Shown here: one piece after another, positions 25,359 through 36,314 of the stretch
How the letters are laid out: each line of letters begins with the position of its first letter
Position numbering within the stretch: position 1 is the stretch's first letter
Assembly: GCA_026125795.1 (NCBI GenBank)
Contig: JAHCKM010000004.1
Location: 310,001-374,000, forward strand
Reading direction: 5' to 3'
Origin: Burkholderiaceae bacterium
GTDB taxonomy: Bacteria; Pseudomonadota; Gammaproteobacteria; Burkholderiales; Burkholderiaceae_C
DNA length: 64,000 bases
Position numbers and translations under genes: made by a program
Notes under the pieces: model-generated
The model's input: only the letters and a program-made list of their open reading frames with translations
The model's database searches: none
What the model was told of the DNA's origin: nothing

Positions 25359-27059
25359 CTAAGGAAAGGAAATTGACTTGAGCTGCGGGTGCTGCTGCTG
25401 AGCGGCGCGCCAAGAGTCCTGCCCCTCCTTGCAACGAACGGGTTGATGCATCTTGCAGATCAGCGCTAGCGTGCGCGCAGACTCGTCGGCGCGGCCGTTC
25501 AGCCCTGCGGCCAGCGCGTACCGGAGCATTGCCGGCGGCGCTGCAGTGCGACGCGTGACGCTGCGCATCCAATCGAGCGTCGCCGTGTCCATGCCCGCGG
25601 TGACCGGCGTCGACCAGAACCGGTGGTACTCGCGCGGGACGTCGATCAACAGCACGTTGGGCGGTGGAACGCTCTTGACCTTGTCGGTGCCGATTCGAGC
25701 CATCACGAAACGCTGCTGGCGCACGGAGTCCTCGACCTGCATGTATTCGACGCCGGTCCAGAACAGGAACCCAGTGAGCACGGCGGTCAACGCACCCATC
25801 GCGCTGGCGGATGCCCGGAGCGATGGGTTCGACTGCCCTTGGGGCTGTGAGCGTTGGGCATCGATGGTTCCCATCATCAAACCTAGCGGTACGACAAAGT
25901 ACAGGTAGTCCACCGGGAACTCCAGCATCGCGTGCGCCCAGACCGCGCCAATTGCCGCCAAGACGGCCCAGGTGGAACCGTCCCTGCAGGCGCGAATCGC
26001 CTTGACCAGCCACGCCGCAATGCCCAATACGATGACGAGCCCCAACGGAATACCCACCCATGCAAACACATCGAGAACGAAGTTGTGGCTGTTCTCGAAC
26101 ATCTCGCCTTGCGTCGGGTTGTCGAGAGCGGCGGCTTGTTGCGCGAGCATCACCTGATTCCACCCATAGCCAAACCAGGGCGCTCGACCGATCGCGTCGC
26201 ACATGATCTGCCAGATGGTGAGCCGCCCTGCTGCTGCGACTCGCTCTTCAAGGCCTGCGGGTGCCAGTTGAAGAGCATTGGTCAGGTACGGCCACACCAA
26301 GACGCCAAACGCGAAAGCCACGACACCGGTGGCCACCCAAACCCCCGGCAAACGCAACACCGCGCGGTGGCGCATCGACAACCACCATATCGCCAGCAAG
26401 AAGACAAACATCCACGCTGTGCGCGACTGCGTCGTCAGCATGCCCAGCCCGAACCAGGCAACCAGCACTGCTGTAGTCGCACCGGATAGCTGCCGCTCTT
26501 CGAAGGCGCGCAGCGTTGCCGCCACGCCCATTGCCAACAAGGTGACCAGGTGATTGGGCTGCGCGAGGTTGCCGTAGGCGCGCCCGCTGAGCGGCAACCC
26601 GACGATGTAGATGCTGTCGCTGATGCGAAGCCACTGCATCAGTGCCAGCGCAACCGAGATCGCGGCGCCCAGCATGATCGACACCATCAACGCGTTGTGC
26701 CAGCGCTTGCCGTGCCTTTCGTCGAGTGCTGCACCGACCGCCATGCTCAGTGCGAACGATAGGAGAAACAGGCTAGGAACCAGCGCGTCGGACAGAAACG
26801 CGAGTTGCCCGGCGAGCAACTGCACCCAGGGAACGCCTGCAAAGAGCAATGCGATTCGGCTCAACCACGGCCACCTGAATTGCACGGCCTTGCCCTGCGG
26901 CACAAACACGCTGGCGGCGATCAGTGTGCCGCCGAATCCGGCCATCCACTGCTGCTGAAACGTCGACCATGGCAGGTAGTGCCCAGGCATCAACCAGCCG
27001 AGTGCCAGCAGGCCCAATCCGAGCAGCAACAAAAGTGGGGTGTCTCTGGCAAAGCTCAT
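25359..27059 (-). CDS. PglL-type O-oligosaccharyltransferase (first copy)
   Basis: A 566-residue relative of the preceding ligase with the same layout: many membrane helices, the block YGNLAQPNHLVTLLAMGVA (about 185-205), the loop APWFGYGWNQVMLAQQ...ENSHNFVLDVFAWVGIPLG, and a soluble C-terminal region. The conserved NQPNHL-like and SHNFVLD histidines are the catalytic-loop features of PglL/TfpO-type ligases. It is the gene next to pilA on the same strand, so pilin is the obvious candidate acceptor. The donor glycan and acceptor site are not visible. Confidence 0.84.
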   Translation of the reverse strand: MSFARDTPLLLLLGLGLLALGWLMPGHYLPWSTFQQQWMAGFGGTLIAASVFVPQGKAVQFRWPWLSRIALLFAGVPWVQLLAGQLAFLSDALVPSLFLLSFALSMAVGAALDERHGKRWHNALMVSIMLGAAISVALALMQWLRISDSIYIVGLPLSGRAYGNLAQPNHLVTLLAMGVAATLRAFEERQLSGATTAVLVAWFGLGMLTTQSRTAWMFVFLLAIWWLSMRHRAVLRLPGVWVATGVVAFAFGVLVWPYLTNALQLAPAGLEERVAAAGRLTIWQIMCDAIGRAPWFGYGWNQVMLAQQAAALDNPTQGEMFENSHNFVLDVFAWVGIPLGLVIVLGIAAWLVKAIRACRDGSTWAVLAAIGAVWAHAMLEFPVDYLYFVVPLGLMMGTIDAQRSQPQGQSNPSLRASASAMGALTAVLTGFLFWTGVEYMQVEDSVRQQRFVMARIGTDKVKSVPPPNVLLIDVPREYHRFWSTPVTAGMDTATLDWMRSVTRRTAAPPAMLRYALAAGLNGRADESARTLALICKMHQPVRCKEGQDSWRAAQQQHPQLKSISFP

Positions 27060-27080
27060 GATCAGAACTGTGAGTGAATG

Positions 27081-27108
27081 GAGAAAGGGCGCCGAAGCGC
27101 CCTTTCTC
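27081..27108 (-). terminator. Hairpin between pilA and the ligase genes
   Basis: A perfect 12-bp stem (27081-27092 with 27097-27108). Read in the pilA direction the loop is the very stable TTCG. It lies 22 bases beyond the pilA stop and upstream of the ligase start. There is only a short T-run, inside the distal arm, so partial termination or a 3' stabiliser that keeps pilin mRNA more abundant than ligase mRNA is plausible. Confidence 0.7.
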
Positions 27109-27130
27109 TTTCAGGTCAGCGATCTAAGAG

Positions 27131-27598
27131 TTACTTGCACGAGCCCGGCAAGTACTTCTTGGGCATCGTACCCGCGGCACACCGGAACTCGCTGATCTGG
27201 GTACCGACGTTGGTCGTGAAGGCGGCCGCAGTCGCGCCGATATAGGGCGTCAGCGTAAGGGTCGTGCTCGCAGCCAGCTTCAGGCTCGGATCGGCGGTCG
27301 TCGTGACGGTGATGACGCCGTTGGCGTCTGTCGTAATGGTGTTGACGTACTTGGTGGCCGGTCCGGTTGTCACCTCGCAGCCCCAGTCATTGCCCACCGG
27401 CGCGGCCGACGCGCTACCGGTCTGATAGACCTCGGCGACGGTCGTGCGGCACTGGCTGGACGCCAGGATCGCTTCCGAGATCTTGGCCTTGACCGTGTAG
27501 TCCTGATAAGCCGGCAGCGCGACCGCCGCCAGGATGCCGATGATCGCCACGACGATCATCAGTTCGATCAAGGTGAAACCTTGTTGGACGCGTTTCAT
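27131..27598 (-). CDS. pilA: Type IV major pilin
   Basis: A 155-residue type IVa prepilin. The short leader MKRVQQG ends in the glycine cut by PilD, followed by [28 protein letters not shown] with the essential E5. Four cysteines lie in the globular part, two at CRTT...GCEV and two near the end in [15 protein letters not shown], which closes the usual D-loop. An AGGAG ribosome site precedes the ATG. A sigma-54 promoter lies upstream. The pilus would serve twitching, adhesion or DNA uptake; the assembly genes are not in this window. Confidence 0.95.
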   Translation of the reverse strand: MKRVQQGFTLIELMIVVAIIGILAAVALPAYQDYTVKAKISEAILASSQCRTTVAEVYQTGSASAAPVGNDWGCEVTTGPATKYVNTITTDANGVITVTTTADPSLKLAASTTLTLTPYIGATAAAFTTNVGTQISEFRCAAGTMPKKYLPGSCK

Positions 27599-27648
27599 GG
27601 GTTGACTCTCCTTGGGAGCTTTGGTGGGTTGGGTTCCGCCTGGTTCGA

Positions 27649-27665
27649 ATGCAGAGGGCGTGCCA
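27649..27665 (-). promoter_or_regulatory. Sigma-54 (RpoN) promoter of pilA
   Basis: Read on the minus strand the sequence is TGGCACG-CCCT-CTGCA, nearly the full RpoN consensus with GG at -24 and GC at -12 in correct spacing. It would start transcription about 40 bases upstream of the pilA ATG. Control of pilA by RpoN with PilS-PilR is well established in Pseudomonas and related bacteria. No PilR site was identified. Confidence 0.8.
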
Positions 27666-27796
27666 GCCACAAAAGCGGGCAAACGGGCATCAGCTTGGGA
27701 GTTAGTTCACGCTGGTTACACCCGAAGTGCCCAATCGCGTCAGATGTGTATGTTGCCGTGTGACGCATCCGGTCACCCCGCGGCAACACCGCCTTA

Positions 27797-28579
27797 CTAG
27801 TCGATCGGGATCACCTGGCCCGGCGTCAGCGCCTTGATGCGGTGCGGGCTGTTCAGCGCGGCGATCTCGCTCATCACGGCGTCGACCTCGCCCGGCTTGA
27901 TGTGCGTGATGAACACGGTTGTGGGGCTGTCGAGCCTTGCCAGCTCCTGACCCAATGCGGCCGGGCACAGGTGGCGACTGACGCGCGCGAGTTGGCGCTC
28001 TTCGTCGCTGAATGCGGTCTCGATCACCAACGCTCCGATGCGCATGCCGTGCAGCCGCGTCCACAAAGCGGGGTTGGGGCCGGTGTCGCCGGTGTAGATG
28101 AACGCGCCGCGCCGCGCCACCGGGGCGCCGTGCACCGCGAAGCCGACCGCAGGCACCGTGTGCTCCGCGGGCAGCACCTCGATGCGACGCTCGCCCAGCG
28201 TGATCGTCTGGCCGATTTCGAACGGCACCAGCTGCAGCATTGGCGCTTCAGCCGACGGAAGACGCGTGAAGTCGGGCCAGATCACGCCGTTGAAGATGTG
28301 CGTGCGCAGCGCCTCGATGGTGGCCGGCAGCGCGTGCACCTGGATCGGCACGCGGTTCTTACGCGTGCGCATCACGCTGTCGGCCAGCAGGCCGATCGAC
28401 AACACGTGATCAAGGTGCGAGTGACTGATCAGGATGTGGTCGATCTCGCTCAGCTCCTCGAGCGTGAGATCACCGACACCCGTGCCGGCATCAATGAGGA
28501 CATCGTGGTCGAGCAGGAACGCGGTCGTGCGGCTGGTGCCGCCGATCGAGCCTGAACAGCCGAGGACACGGATCTGCAT
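27797..28579 (-). CDS. MBL-fold 3',5'-cyclic-nucleotide phosphodiesterase-like hydrolase
   Basis: A 260-residue metallo-beta-lactamase fold hydrolase. The metal-binding motif is HSHLDH (about 53-58), preceded by the strand VLIDAGTGVGDLT. Further ligands are in LPAEHTVPAVGF and FIYTGDTGPN, and a late histidine is in VFITHIKPGE. This pattern, with GCSGSIGGTSRTT at the N-terminus, matches class II cyclic-nucleotide phosphodiesterases (CpdP/PdeM group). Cyclic AMP hydrolysis is therefore likely but not proven. It lies 237 bases beyond the FHA gene on the same strand; the intervening stretch shows no gene, only a short stem at 28780-28795. Confidence 0.82.
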   Translation of the reverse strand: MQIRVLGCSGSIGGTSRTTAFLLDHDVLIDAGTGVGDLTLEELSEIDHILISHSHLDHVLSIGLLADSVMRTRKNRVPIQVHALPATIEALRTHIFNGVIWPDFTRLPSAEAPMLQLVPFEIGQTITLGERRIEVLPAEHTVPAVGFAVHGAPVARRGAFIYTGDTGPNPALWTRLHGMRIGALVIETAFSDEERQLARVSRHLCPAALGQELARLDSPTTVFITHIKPGEVDAVMSEIAALNSPHRIKALTPGQVIPID

Positions 28580-28816
28580 GGAAGTCGTGGTCGCCGTCCT
28601 CGTGCGGCTCGGGTGGGGACTCAGTGTCGTGACGTTCGAAGCATGCCGCGGCTGGGTATCGGCGCCCCGCGCGCATCAGCAGGCATGCGCATGTTGCGGC
28701 GCAGCGCACGATGATGCAAGGCGGGAAATTGGCGTTCGCGCCTGCGGGCGCCACCCCGTGGTGCACACGATGCGCAGGCCGTGACAAGCGTCACGACGGG
28801 TGACCCCAGGTGTCGC

Positions 28817-29503
28817 TCAGCTCTGGATGAACTGCATCTGCGTGCCGGCCAGCTCGATCACATCGCCGTTCTTCAGATGGACCGAGTCGCCAGTGAGCGG
28901 TGCGCCATTGATGGCCGGCCGGTGCGCGCCCTCGACGTGCGCGATCACGTAGCCGCCTGGCCGCTTGGTGATCGAAGCCACTTGCACGCCGGGCTTGCCG
29001 ACAGTGGTGACCACTTTGGTCAGCGCCACCTCGCGGCCCGCGGCGGCGCCGTTGAGCACCTTGATCGATGCCGGATTGCTGTTGGCGCCGAGCGTGCCAA
29101 AGCCCGAGTTCGCACCCAGGCCCGAGGTCTGCGAAAACGCCGGTGCCGATGCGCCGGCCGCACCAGGCGCCTGGGCGCCCTGGCGCATGATCATCGTCTT
29201 TTCGTAGTCGCCGCCTTCTTCGACCAGGTACTTGATCTTGTACTTGCCGATCTCGACCGTGTCGTTGTGGGCCAGCAGCTGCTTCTTGACAGCCTTGCCG
29301 TTGATATAGGTGCCATTGGTGCTGTTCAGGTCTTCGATGAAGACGTCTTGCCCCACCATCTGCAGCACGGCGTGCTCCCCGCTGACGGCGAGGTTGTCGA
29401 TCACGATGTCGTTGTAGGGCCGGCGGCCCAGCGTGGTCTTGTCCTTGATGATCTGGACCTCTTTGATGACCACACCATCAAGTGACACCACCAGCTTGCC
29501 CAT
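28817..29503 (-). CDS. FHA domain protein (two FHA-like domains)
   Basis: A 228-residue protein for phosphothreonine recognition. The N-terminal FHA domain (residues about 5-85) is canonical: LGRRPYNDIVIDN, VSGEHAVL and LNSTNGTYING supply the arginine, serine/histidine and asparagine contacts. An alanine/glycine-rich linker follows. The C-terminal part (about 145-228) looks like a second, degenerate FHA fold (TTVGKPGVQ...AINGAPLTGDSVHLKNGDVIEL) without the GR core. It sits behind kinase and phosphatase genes, so it is a probable reader or substrate of that kinase. Confidence 0.88.
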   Translation of the reverse strand: MGKLVVSLDGVVIKEVQIIKDKTTLGRRPYNDIVIDNLAVSGEHAVLQMVGQDVFIEDLNSTNGTYINGKAVKKQLLAHNDTVEIGKYKIKYLVEEGGDYEKTMIMRQGAQAPGAAGASAPAFSQTSGLGANSGFGTLGANSNPASIKVLNGAAAGREVALTKVVTTVGKPGVQVASITKRPGGYVIAHVEGAHRPAINGAPLTGDSVHLKNGDVIELAGTQMQFIQS

Positions 29504-29568
29504 GCTCGTCCTCGAGTGAATGTCCGCACGCGCAGCTTTGCGCGTTCAGTCGCCGCAGCAGTCGCCCT

Positions 29569-30354
29569 CTATCGCTTGAACGGCCACCACGAACGGCCCG
29601 TGCCCCCAGGGCCTGCGGTCGCGCGGACCAGAATGAGGGAGATATTATCCTTTCCGCCCGCCTCGTTGGCCGCTTCCACCAGCGCCGGCCCCGCGGAATC
29701 GATCGACTCGTGGGCCTGCAGCAACTGTGCGATGCCAGCATCGTCGACCATGTCGGACAGGCCGTCCGAGCACAGCAGGTAGACATCGCCCGTCTGCACT
29801 TCGTGCAGGTGGGTCTCCAACAGCACGGTGTCTTCCACGCCGACCGCGCGCGTCACCAGGTTCTTGTTGGCCGAGAACGCGGCCTGCTCTGCGGTGATCA
29901 GGCCGGCGTCGATCTGCTCCTGCAGCAACGAGTGGTCGCGCGTGATCTGCGACAGGCGCCCAGAGCGCCAGCGATAGGCGCGCGAGTCGCCCACGTGCCC
30001 GAGCAGCAAGCGCGATTCGCGGAACACCGCCACCACCAGCGTGGTGCCCATGCCGGCGTACTGTGGATTGGAATTGGCGGCGTTGAAAATGGCGCGATTC
30101 GCGTTGTCGACGCAGATGTCCATCGCGCGCCGCACTTCGGTGTCGGTTGCGTGGCCGGCCGCCTCCTGCAGCCAGCGTCCGAGTTCGGTCTTGATGAACG
30201 ACGTGGCCATCGTGCTGGCCACCTCACCGGCGTTGTAGCCCCCCATGCCATCGGCCAGCACGGCGAGCGCGTTGACGGTATCGACCTCGACCGAGTCCTC
30301 GTTGTTCGAGCGCGACCGGCCGGCATCCACGGCATGGAAATACTCGAAGCTCAT
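29569..30354 (-). CDS. PP2C-family Ser/Thr protein phosphatase
   Basis: A 261-residue PPM/PP2C phosphatase (PppA/Stp type) that would remove phosphate from serine or threonine. Metal-binding motifs are DAGRSRSNNEDS (10-21), LADGMGGYNAGE (about 34-45), VGDSRAYR, CSDGLSDMV and GGKDNISLILV. No membrane segment is present. The start at the ATG at 30352-30354 fits the family; more upstream in-frame codons do not. It lies between the kinase and the FHA gene on the same strand. Confidence 0.92.
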   Translation of the reverse strand: MSFEYFHAVDAGRSRSNNEDSVEVDTVNALAVLADGMGGYNAGEVASTMATSFIKTELGRWLQEAAGHATDTEVRRAMDICVDNANRAIFNAANSNPQYAGMGTTLVVAVFRESRLLLGHVGDSRAYRWRSGRLSQITRDHSLLQEQIDAGLITAEQAAFSANKNLVTRAVGVEDTVLLETHLHEVQTGDVYLLCSDGLSDMVDDAGIAQLLQAHESIDSAGPALVEAANEAGGKDNISLILVRATAGPGGTGRSWWPFKR

Positions 30355-30445
30355 GGCGTAGGCAGCGGCGTCGGTGCGTTGGGCGGCGGGCGCGCAGATT
30401 GTGCCTCGGAACGACCTGCGCACAGCGCTTCAGTGCAGTCCCTGG

Positions 30446-31354
30446 TCATGGGGTTCGCCGCTGTGCCGCAGCGCGAATTCCGGCACACGCCAGCAGCCGG
30501 GTGGCCAGTGCATCGGCATCGGCGGGTCGCGCGGCCGGGCTCTTTGCCAGGGCCTCCATCACCACGGCTGACAGCACCCCATCGAGATCGGGCCGCAATT
30601 GCGCCAGATCAAGAGCCGGCTCGGTCGCCACGGCGCGCAGCAGCGCGCCCAGGTTGTCGGCCTGGTGCGGGCGCTGGCCCGAGAGCAGCTCGTAAAGGGT
30701 GGCGCCAACGCCATACACGTCGGCGGCCGGGCCGACCTCCCCACCGGCAAGCTGCTCGGGCGCCATGTAGTCGGGCGAACCCAAGGTCACGCCGGAGCGC
30801 GTTTGTGTGTGCTCGCCCATCCGCGCCAAGCCAAAGTCGCCCAGCTTCACCGTATCGGTGGCCCAGTCGACCAGCACGTTGGCGGGCTTGACGTCGCGAT
30901 GCACCACCCCTTGCAGGTGGGCATGGGCCAGCGCCGAGGCAACGCGCGCGCCGATCCGGGCCACCACCGGCGGGGGCAGAAGGCGCGCCGGATGGGTGTA
31001 GCGAGACAGGTCACAGCCACGCACGAGCTCCAGCGCCATCCACGCGCCGCGCTCGCTCGGCCCTGCATCGAGCACTTCGACGATGTCCGGGTGGTGCAGG
31101 CCATGCAACACCGTGGCCTCGCGCCGAAAGCGCTCGAGCGTGTCGTGCCACTCGGCCGATGCCGGACGAGCGCCAAGCTCCAACAGCTTCAGGGCAATCC
31201 ATCGTCCGTTGCGCCGATCCTGCGCCAGGAACACCTGCGTCGCGGAGCCCTGCCCAATGCGCCGCTCAAGGCGGTAGTTGGCGAGCCCGCCGCGGGCCGG
31301 CTCGCGTTCCGGATCAGTGTCGGCTCGCTGGCGTCGCGAGATCCAACCCCACAT
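30446..31354 (-). CDS. Serine/threonine protein kinase
   Basis: A 302-residue Hanks-type kinase. The glycine loop is RIGQGSATQVFLA (about 33-45), the ATP lysine K56 is in IALKLLEL, the catalytic loop is VVHRDVKPANVLV (D154), the metal site is DFG at 173-175, and the activation segment ends SPDYMAPEQ. It is essentially only the kinase domain: no transmembrane helix or sensor such as PASTA, so it is probably cytoplasmic and activated by partners. With the phosphatase and FHA genes it forms a compact signalling cassette. Confidence 0.92.
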   Translation of the reverse strand: MWGWISRRQRADTDPEREPARGGLANYRLERRIGQGSATQVFLAQDRRNGRWIALKLLELGARPASAEWHDTLERFRREATVLHGLHHPDIVEVLDAGPSERGAWMALELVRGCDLSRYTHPARLLPPPVVARIGARVASALAHAHLQGVVHRDVKPANVLVDWATDTVKLGDFGLARMGEHTQTRSGVTLGSPDYMAPEQLAGGEVGPAADVYGVGATLYELLSGQRPHQADNLGALLRAVATEPALDLAQLRPDLDGVLSAVVMEALAKSPAARPADADALATRLLACAGIRAAAQRRTP

Positions 31355-31423
31355 GCAGGCCTCGTTGGATTGGAGCGGCCGACGACGCGCTGCGACGCCG
31401 GGCCGACCGTGTACACCCGCCCA

Positions 31424-32119
31424 TCATTGCTTGTGCCCGCGCCGAGCGGCCAAACGCCGTCGTATCACGGTGCCGATCGACAGCACCAGCGCAGCGCCCA
31501 CGGCACCACCGACATTGACCTGCCAATGCGGCAGTTCGCCGATGCTCGCCACCAGCGCCGGATCGGTGAGCAGCATTTCGCCAGCCAGGAAGCCGAGCAG
31601 CGCCGCGCCCGCCAAGATGATGATGGGAAAACGCTCCATCACTTTCAACAGCAACTGGCTGCCGAAGATGATCAGCGGGATGCTGAGCGCAAGGCCGATC
31701 ACCAGCAACAGGGTGTTGCCCTTGGCCGCGGCAGCCACCGCCAGCACGTTGTCGAGGCTCATCACGAGGTCGGCGATCAGGATGGTGCGAATCGCGCTCC
31801 AGATGCCAACTTTGTCGTCGCTGGCTTTGCCTTCGCCTTCGTCGTCGTCAAGCATCAGCGAGACGCCGATGTACACCAGCAGGATCGCGCCGATGATCTT
31901 GAGCCAGGGCCACTTCAGCATCTCGACCGCGATGATGGTCAGCACGACCCGCATCACGATCGCCGCGGCGCTGCCCCAGAAGATCGCCATCCTCTGCTGA
32001 TGCGGCGGCAGCGATCGCGCTGCCAGCGCGATCACTACCGCGTTGTCGCCCGACAGGATGATGTTGACCCAGATGATTGAGCCAAGGGCCGCCCAGAAGG
32101 CGGGCGATGCGAGTTCCAT
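31424..32119 (-). CDS. TerC/YjbE family integral membrane protein
   Basis: A 231-residue inner-membrane protein of the TerC family, with about seven hydrophobic helices. The first contains SIIWVNIILSGDNAVVIALAAR and a later one repeats the motif (DLVMSLDNVLAVAAAAKGN), the paired acidic signature of this family. An acidic loop (LDDDEGEGKASDDK) separates the halves. Members are linked to metal (manganese) export or tellurite resistance; the substrate is unknown here. No tellurite genes are nearby. Confidence 0.9.
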   Translation of the reverse strand: MELASPAFWAALGSIIWVNIILSGDNAVVIALAARSLPPHQQRMAIFWGSAAAIVMRVVLTIIAVEMLKWPWLKIIGAILLVYIGVSLMLDDDEGEGKASDDKVGIWSAIRTILIADLVMSLDNVLAVAAAAKGNTLLLVIGLALSIPLIIFGSQLLLKVMERFPIIILAGAALLGFLAGEMLLTDPALVASIGELPHWQVNVGGAVGAALVLSIGTVIRRRLAARRGHKQ

Positions 32120-32238
32120 GCAGACTCCGAGTCGATCGACGCGGTCGCCGGCGCTTGCGCGGGCGGCGGCAAACAGCCGGCGAGTTTAAGAGTGCGTTGC
32201 AGGCAACGCGTGCGGGCTACTACGAACGAACCATGAGC

Positions 32239-32273
32239 ACGCCGCGCCCCCTCGCTCCCGAGGTGCGCGGCGT
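32239..32273. terminator. Strong stem-loop downstream of sucD
   Basis: The arms ACGCCGCGC (32239-32247) and GCGCGGCGT (32265-32273) pair perfectly, with a further inner CCTCG/CGAGG stem. It lies seven bases beyond the sucD stop on the minus strand. No T-run follows in the sucD direction; one (TTTCGCTTT) follows on the plus strand. It is a likely transcript end or 3' stabiliser for sucCD. Confidence 0.5.
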
Positions 32274-32279
32274 TTCGCT

Positions 32280-33173
32280 TTACAGCAGGGACTTCAACAG
32301 CCGAGCCATCTCGCTGGGATTGCGGGTGACTTTGAAGCCGCACTCTTCCATGATGGCCAGCTTGGCGTCGGCGGTGTCGGCACCGCCCGAGATCAACGCG
32401 CCGGCATGCCCCATGCGTTTGCCCGGCGGCGCGGTCACGCCGGCGATGAAGCCGACCACCGGCTTCTTCATGTGGGCCTTGCACCAGCGTGCGGCGTCGG
32501 CTTCGTCGGGACCGCCGATCTCGCCGATCATGATCACCGCGTCGGTGTCGGGATCGTTGTTGAACAGCTGCATCACGTCGATATGCTTGAGGCCGTTGAT
32601 CGGGTCGCCGCCGATGCCCACCGCGCTCGACTGGCCGAGGCCGATCTCGCTGAGTTGCGCCACCGCCTCGTAGGTGAGCGTGCCGGAACGCGACACCACG
32701 CCGACGCGGCCCGCCTTGTGGATGTGCCCTGGCATGATGCCGATCTTGAGCTGCTCGGGCGTGATCAAACCGGGGCAGTTGGGTCCGAGCAGCAGCGTCT
32801 TCTTGCCGCCGGCGGCCTCCTTGGCCTTCATGCGGTTGCGCACCATCAGCATGTCGCGCACCGGAATGCCTTCGGTGATGCAGATGACCAGGTCGAGGTC
32901 GGCCTGCACCGCCTCCCAGATGGCGTCGGCCGCGCCGGCCGGCGGGACGTACACCACGCTCACGGTGGCGCCGGTCTGGGACTTGGCGTCGGCCACGCTG
33001 GCGAAGATCGGTATGCCTTCAAAGTCTTCGCCGGCGCGCTTGGGGTTGACGCCCGCCACGAAGCAGGCCTTGCCGTTGGCATAGTCGCGCGAGCCGCGTG
33101 TGTGGAACTGGCCGGTCTTGCCGGTGATGCCCTGCGTGATGACGCGGGTGTTTTTGTCGATAAGGATGCTCAT
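32280..33173 (-). CDS. sucD: Succinyl-CoA ligase (ADP-forming) subunit alpha
   Basis: Alpha subunit of the TCA-cycle enzyme that makes ATP (or GTP) from succinyl-CoA. The CoA-binding Rossmann part spans about residues 1-140 ([16 protein letters not shown] near the start). The phosphorylated active-site histidine is in [13 protein letters not shown]. Length 297 is normal. It follows sucC by 18 bases and is co-transcribed. A stable hairpin follows the stop. Confidence 0.97.
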   Translation of the reverse strand: MSILIDKNTRVITQGITGKTGQFHTRGSRDYANGKACFVAGVNPKRAGEDFEGIPIFASVADAKSQTGATVSVVYVPPAGAADAIWEAVQADLDLVICITEGIPVRDMLMVRNRMKAKEAAGGKKTLLLGPNCPGLITPEQLKIGIMPGHIHKAGRVGVVSRSGTLTYEAVAQLSEIGLGQSSAVGIGGDPINGLKHIDVMQLFNNDPDTDAVIMIGEIGGPDEADAARWCKAHMKKPVVGFIAGVTAPPGKRMGHAGALISGGADTADAKLAIMEECGFKVTRNPSEMARLLKSLL

Positions 33174-33191
33174 GGTGTGTCCTGCGGCGGT

Positions 33192-34352
<1,161 letters not shown>

Positions 34353-34551
34353 GAGGACGCTCAACTGGAGTGGAGAAGACGGTTCGCGCGGCGACGTCGA
34401 GATCGCGCGACATGATTTCGGGCGACGGCGCACGAGGGCGGCGCGCCGCATGGCGCGCGCAATTTAGCACGCGAGCGAGCGCGCAGAACCCAAAGCTGAG
34501 CCTAACGACTGCCTCGGAAGCCGCCACTGCCTCAAGCGGAGGCAAAGCCCG

Positions 34552-35010
34552 TCAGTTCGATTCGATCTCGTGATCGATCGATACGATTCTGTGCACCACT
34601 TCGGCGGAGAAGCCACGCGCGGCGAGGAAGCGGGCCTGCCTCGCACGGGCCGACGGCTCGCGCGGCGCCGCGCCGAACTTCTTGCGCCACACCTCGCGCG
34701 CTCGCGCGAGTTCCGAGGCGCGCAGCTGCGCCATCGTGTCGACATCGAGCGCCACACCGTGTTGCCGCAGCTCTTGTTCGATGCGCCTGTTACCAAAGCG
34801 CGCACTGCGTGCGTGCAAGCGCGACTCGACGAAGCGCTCGTTGCTCAAGTGGCCCTGCGCCGTCAGTTGTTCCAGCAGCTCGTCGACTTCAGCGGGCGTG
34901 TGTTCGGCGCCTGCGGCACGCAGCAACTTGTCGCGCAGCTCATGTGAGCTGTGTTCGCGGTTGGCCAGCCAGCGCAGCGCACGAGCCTTCAGCGACAGCG
35001 GCTGGCCCAT
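34552..35010 (-). CDS. recX: Regulatory protein RecX
   Basis: A 152-residue all-helical modulator that caps RecA filaments and limits recombination and SOS activity. It contains the family pattern SLKARALRWLANREHSSHEL, then VDELLEQLTAQGHLSNERFVESRLHAR, then RRIEQELRQHGV. It starts 13 bases after the recA stop on the same strand, the usual recA-recX operon. Confidence 0.94.
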   Translation of the reverse strand: MGQPLSLKARALRWLANREHSSHELRDKLLRAAGAEHTPAEVDELLEQLTAQGHLSNERFVESRLHARSARFGNRRIEQELRQHGVALDVDTMAQLRASELARAREVWRKKFGAAPREPSARARQARFLAARGFSAEVVHRIVSIDHEIESN

Positions 35011-35023
35011 GTGGTCCGCTGAT

Positions 35024-36061
<1,038 letters not shown>

Positions 36062-36103
36062 CGCGGTGGTCCTCCTGGAGTTGGGATGATTATGGCAAAC
36101 AAG

Positions 36104-36119
36104 CTGGATGTTTGTACAG
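36104..36119 (-). promoter_or_regulatory. LexA-like SOS box upstream of recA
   Basis: On the recA strand the sequence is CTGT-ACAAACAT-CCAG, one mismatch from the CTGT-N8-ACAG LexA operator. It lies 43-58 bases upstream of the recA start codon, the expected position. Repression by LexA is inferred from this match. Confidence 0.75.
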
Positions 36120-36261
36120 TAGTTTCTCGGCCCCTGCAAGGGCGCGCCCGCACCCGCGCCGACAGTCGCGCTGCCTAGAATCACCCGAGCAGACGAAAGC
36201 AAAGGCAGGCCACATGCCGCGGCGCGAGTCGCCGCCGGGCCGTCCCAAAGCGACGGCGCCC

Positions 36262-36297
36262 CCACGGGGTGCCGCCGCCGAAGGCGGCTTGGGGGCC
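36262..36297. repeat. GC-rich palindromic intergenic element
   Basis: The block between recA and the response regulator contains CCCCACGGGG and then a GCCGCC...GGCGGC stem, followed by TTGGGGG and CCAAC. It sits directly upstream of the ribosome-binding site of the response regulator gene. It shares the GGGG-(C)CAAC ending with the elements at 9671 and 21257. It is probably a dispersed hairpin element. Effects on translation are possible but unproven. Confidence 0.4.
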
Positions 36298-36314
36298 AAC
36301 AAGGAGACAGGTCG

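Noticed and set aside
28580..28816. Small gene in the gap between the FHA and MBL genes
   Set aside because: No frame has a ribosome-binding site or protein-like composition; only a 6-base-pair stem (28780-28795) is visible.
31424..32119. Tellurite-resistance operon
   Set aside because: Only a lone TerC-family gene is present; no terA, terB, terD, terE or terZ.
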